Made by a program: the position numbers and the translations under genes. A model generated the notes under the pieces. That model made no database searches. It was not told the DNA's origin and worked only from the letters and a program-made list of their open reading frames with translations. 28,857 bases of DNA, taken from the NCBI GenBank assembly GCA_900545075.1, contig UQXT01000012.1:1-28857 (forward strand), written 5' to 3'. The first letter of the stretch is position 1. Every line of letters starts with the position of its first letter. This document shows, in pieces, positions 23,284-28,857 of this stretch. The stretch comes from an uncultured Collinsella sp. GTDB taxonomy: Bacteria; Actinomycetota; Coriobacteriia; Coriobacteriales; Coriobacteriaceae.

Positions 23284-24222
23284 ATGGCTTCTCAAGCTGA
23301 GCTCACCCCGTGCGGGGCAATGTTTGACATCTTTAAGCGCGCGGCGCACCTGAGCCATATCGAACTGTGCGGCCTGGTGCTCTCGAGCCGCCCGCTCGCC
23401 GACGGCCGTAGTCCACAGAGCCGTGCCGCCGATCGCTCTTGGGTTTCGCGCTTTATCGTGCGCGCGCCGGTCGGCACGCTGCAGGAGCGCTATTTTGCCG
23501 ATTACGGCACCTCGGCCGCGCGCATTATGTCGCAGCTGGCCCTGCGCCGTCGCAATCCCATGGACGCCGCGGCCGTGACCAACATGGTGTGCGGCCCCGC
23601 TGGCGAGCCCATGGTGCGGGCACTCGAGGAATGCCATCAGGACACGAATCTCTATCGCAATGCGCTCGAGCGCCTGTCGCAGGCGGCTGAACTCATGCCC
23701 GCCGAGCGCGCCGAGGCCATCCTGGTGCTGTTTGTCGCCGTGGGCTGCTCGGCAGATGTCCGCTCGTCGGTGACCTATGCCATCGACTACGCTCATGCGA
23801 CCTGTGGCGGCGCCACGTCGACGCCACGCTCGCTGAGCACATCTTCGGTTGCAGGTGAGCACGAGGCGGCACCTGCGCATCCGCTGGGACTGCTGCGCGT
23901 GCAAAACGGCTACGTGGTGAGCGCCCCGCGCTGGATTCAGCCGAGCGAGCAGGGCGTCGAGATCGGCGCGCTGGCGACGGGGGAGGGCGATATCACTGAT
24001 GTGGGCGATGACGTCTCGGCTCGCCATGCCCACGTGTGGTGCGATGACCAAAATGTCTGGTACGTCGAGGACCTGTCGTCCACCAACGGAACCGTGGTGG
24101 TAAACGGAGCGACGAACGTCTGCACCCAGGTCGAGCCCGGCCGCTCCGCTCGGCTCAACCCCGGTGACGGGCTCAGGCTCGGCGAATCCACCACCTACGC
24201 CATCCTCCTCGGCGCCCTCTAA
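23284..24222 (+). CDS. FHA-domain protein, partner of kinase III
   Basis: A 312-residue cytoplasmic protein. The C-terminal FHA domain (about 215-310) includes VGDDVSARHAHVWC and VEDLSSTNGTVVVNG; the Ser, His, Asn and Gly that hold phosphothreonine are present. The first ~175 residues are helical and unrecognised (FDIFKRAAHLSHIELCGLV; NPMDAAAVTNMV; MPAERAEAILVLFVAVG), joined by a Ser/Thr-rich linker. Its ribosome binding site AAGGAGGG (23270-23277) lies inside the kinase III stop region. It is probably a reader of kinase III phosphorylation. No phosphatase gene accompanies this cassette; PstP could serve both. Confidence 0.88.
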   Translation: MASQAELTPCGAMFDIFKRAAHLSHIELCGLVLSSRPLADGRSPQSRAADRSWVSRFIVRAPVGTLQERYFADYGTSAARIMSQLALRRRNPMDAAAVTNMVCGPAGEPMVRALEECHQDTNLYRNALERLSQAAELMPAERAEAILVLFVAVGCSADVRSSVTYAIDYAHATCGGATSTPRSLSTSSVAGEHEAAPAHPLGLLRVQNGYVVSAPRWIQPSEQGVEIGALATGEGDITDVGDDVSARHAHVWCDDQNVWYVEDLSSTNGTVVVNGATNVCTQVEPGRSARLNPGDGLRLGESTTYAILLGAL

Positions 24223-24237
24223 CTCATCTCCTAAATA

Positions 24238-24304
24238 AGTTGCGGTGAAATGGGGACTGTTTAAGGCCACGACCGGCAAAAACAGTCCCCATTTCACCGC
24301 AACT
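24238..24304. repeat. Perfect 25-bp inverted repeat, AGTTGCGGTG family, copy 3
   Basis: Arms 24238-24262 and 24280-24304 are perfectly complementary over 25 bp around a 17-base loop. The ends AGTTGCGGTGAAAT / ATTTCACCGCAACT match the repeat at 203-269; inner arms differ (GGGGACTGTTT here). It starts 15 bases after the FHA gene stop. There is no T-tract, though such a stem could protect the transcript 3' end. Confidence 0.92.
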
Positions 24305-24701
24305 GCTGCGTTGTCCCAGGGGATTGCGTTCGCTGACATCGGCCGCGTGATAGTCACCCGGGGTAAACCTTTACCGCCCGCCTATATTTGCCGAAATATG
24401 GCTTGGCGGCGGGGTACAATAAGCCCGCATGCGGATTTCCGTTGCGGGCGCTTCCCATCGCCGGGGCGTGCCCGGGAGCATCCGGCATGCGGCCTTTGCG
24501 GCGCTCGGCCATGTGCAAGACGGGTAGCTGGGCCTGTGGAGCGCATTAACCGCCCCGCGCCTCGGCATGCCTTCTCTCCATGCCATGTACCTGCTGCTCA
24601 GTCTGCCTGCCAGATGATTGGAAGCAACAGCGAAAATCCCATCACGCCAACATCCCGGCGATCGCCGGGGCCTGTATACCTATATGAGAGGAGAGGGGTA
24701 T
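24305..24701 (+). other. Long leader and control region of nifJ
   Basis: About 400 bases without a secure gene. It has a -10-like TACAAT at 24415-24420 and would give a leader of about 275 bases. Inside are a 16-bp perfect palindrome CCCGGCGATCGCCGGG (24654-24669) just before the ribosome binding site, and several GC-rich stems. A 32-codon open frame starts at ATG 24429 without a ribosome binding site. I recognise no known riboswitch. Confidence 0.5.
24384..24420 (+). promoter_or_regulatory. Candidate nifJ promoter with overlapping palindromic operator
   Basis: ATATTTGCCGAAATAT (24384-24399) is a 6-bp inverted repeat with a 4-base centre, placed at the -35 region of TACAAT (24415-24420). It is the core of a longer imperfect hairpin from about 24371 to 24416 (TACCGCC...GGCGG). 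This position suits a repressor of the main fermentation enzyme, for example a redox sensor; the regulator is unknown. Confidence 0.45.
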
Positions 24702-28241
<3,540 letters not shown>

Positions 28242-28251
28242 GTCTCCCACC

Positions 28252-28376
28252 GCAGGATCTGAGGGCTGACCTTCGCGGACGTCCTCGGACATGAAAGAAC
28301 CCCCGCTGCGCACTACGTGCGGCGGGGGTTCTTTCGTCCTGCGGAATGTCCGCGAAGGTCAGCCCTCAGATCCTGC
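28252..28376. terminator. Nested palindrome with bidirectional terminator after nifJ
   Basis: Outer arms 28252-28280 and 28348-28376 are perfectly complementary over 29 bp. Inside, arms 28293-28306 and 28322-28335 (GAAAGAACCCCCGC and GCGGGGGTTCTTTC) are perfect over 14 bp with a further CGCAC/GTGCG pairing. The inner stem ends in TTCTTTC on either strand, so it is a plausible bidirectional terminator. Two 12-base unpaired segments, each starting GTCCT, separate inner and outer stems. The outer stem is unusual for a terminator. Confidence 0.88.
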
Positions 28377-28789
28377 TACGACTACGTCCTCGGATTGTGT
28401 GGCTGAATGAAGGACGTGGTTGTGGGGGCCTTTAGTCCCCTTCGCTGTTTCGCGGCTTTGCCGCGAAACCTCACGCCACTTCGGGGATGGATGGAGGTTT
28501 TGGCTGTTGCTGCCTTCTATCCCCGTGCTTTGGGGCTGGTTGCCTTTTTGGAGCTCATCTTTATTCCTTATGCTGAATGAAAAGCCCCATGTTTTTGCAG
28601 AGGTGCATACTCGTCTTATTAATGCATAGAATCTCGTATAGTGCGAGTAAGATATTACGTTGTCTGTTTTGTGTTTAGTGGAGATATAGTTTGCATAATC
28701 TAGTCTAATCCCTGCTCTATTAAAATAAAGTTGCACGTAAATGGCGTAGATATACCTAAGCTGGGCTTCTGTACGCTGAGCGGGTAAAA
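28377..28789. other. Intergenic region, increasingly AT-rich, no secure gene
   Basis: GC-rich to about 28550, then strongly AT-rich. It contains a perfect 10-bp hairpin with TTT loop (28447-28469, GTTTCGCGGC/GCCGCGAAAC) and a repeat of ACGTCCTCGGA (28279-28289 and 28384-28394). Short open frames on both strands (57-149 codons) lack ribosome binding sites and were not called. Confidence 0.5.
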
Positions 28790-28857
28790 ATGACCGTTCA
28801 CCGTTCAACTGTTTTCAAAATGAATAAAATGAGCGATAAAGAGAATATAAACCTTAA
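28790..28857 (+). CDS. Possible 5' end of an AT-rich gene running off the window
   Basis: From ATG 28790 the frame stays open to the end of the window (22 codons, starting MTVHRSTVFKMNK). The composition is AT-rich and unlike upstream genes. The ribosome binding site is weak (GAGCGGG). An internal ATG at 28820 is an alternative start. Too short to identify. Confidence 0.2.
   Translation, partial: MTVHRSTVFKMNKMSDKENINL

Noticed and set aside
24305..24701. Known riboswitch in the nifJ leader
   Set aside because: Checked by eye for thiamine diphosphate and cobalamin consensus elements; none found.
28407..28580. 57-codon + strand frame starting MKDVVVGAFSPL
   Set aside because: No ribosome binding site, spans a perfect hairpin, and overlaps alternative open frames; composition does not favour any one.
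28359..28808. 149-codon minus-strand open frame
   Set aside because: Crosses a sharp composition boundary and the end of the nifJ palindrome, with no start signal; not a credible single gene.

Overview
The window reads as a chromosome segment of a GC-rich, strictly anaerobic actinobacterium. The best fit is class Coriobacteriia, something close to Collinsella or Olsenella. Three things point there: the actinobacterial fhaA-fhaB-pstP-rodA-pbpA-pknB Ser/Thr phosphorylation cluster, a five-domain pyruvate:ferredoxin oxidoreductase typical of fermenting anaerobes, and a mannose-family PTS with its DUF956 companion. The taxon is inferred from gene content and style; no search was run.

Layout, left to right. 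(1) 1-191: the C-terminal end of a HypA-like nickel metallochaperone. (2) 192-596: an AT-rich intergenic stretch with an inverted repeat and candidate operators, then the + strand manXYZ PTS operon (597-3360), a terminator with a promoter nested in its loop, and manO (3479-3877). (3) 3901-4120: a tandem inverted-repeat array, then tRNA-Arg(CCT) at 4180-4255. (4) 4407-14466, all on the minus strand: a cell-wall/division signalling operon. In transcription order it holds a kinase with a polytopic membrane tail, fhaA, fhaB, pstP, a fused RodA/FtsW-PBP polymerase/transpeptidase, and a PASTA kinase of the PknB type. Overlapping stop/start codons tie the first genes together. (5) 14611-15318: a minus-strand YcxB-like membrane protein, divergent from dnaX (15434-17917). 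(6) dnaX, ybaB and recR form a usual trio, but about 1.4 kb separates dnaX from ybaB. That insert carries a small two-gene pair whose second member (DUF4160) is broken by a 22-bp tandem duplication, and a small membrane protein. (7) 20534-24222: a second, less familiar phospho-signalling cassette on the + strand. It consists of a membrane-anchored protein with a Ser/Gly linker, a kinase with a membrane tail, and an FHA protein. (8) 24702-28241: nifJ, followed by a large nested palindrome containing a bidirectional terminator. (9) 28377-28857: AT-rich sequence with no secure gene.

How the parts work together: the PTS takes up and phosphorylates hexoses, and NifJ oxidises the resulting pyruvate to acetyl-CoA and reduced ferredoxin. 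The minus-strand operon carries kinase (writer), phosphatase (eraser) and FHA (reader) functions beside the peptidoglycan machine they are known to control in other actinobacteria. The + strand cassette at 20534-24222 repeats the kinase/FHA logic with a new extracytoplasmic partner and no phosphatase of its own. It is the best candidate here for an undescribed system.

The window also holds a family of intergenic inverted repeats sharing the terminal sequence AGTTGCGGTG / CACCGCAACT at three loci, a ~61-bp-period array of alternating inverted motifs, and several promoter/terminator arrangements worth testing. All calls come from reading sequence and translated products; positions of domains and membrane segments are approximate.
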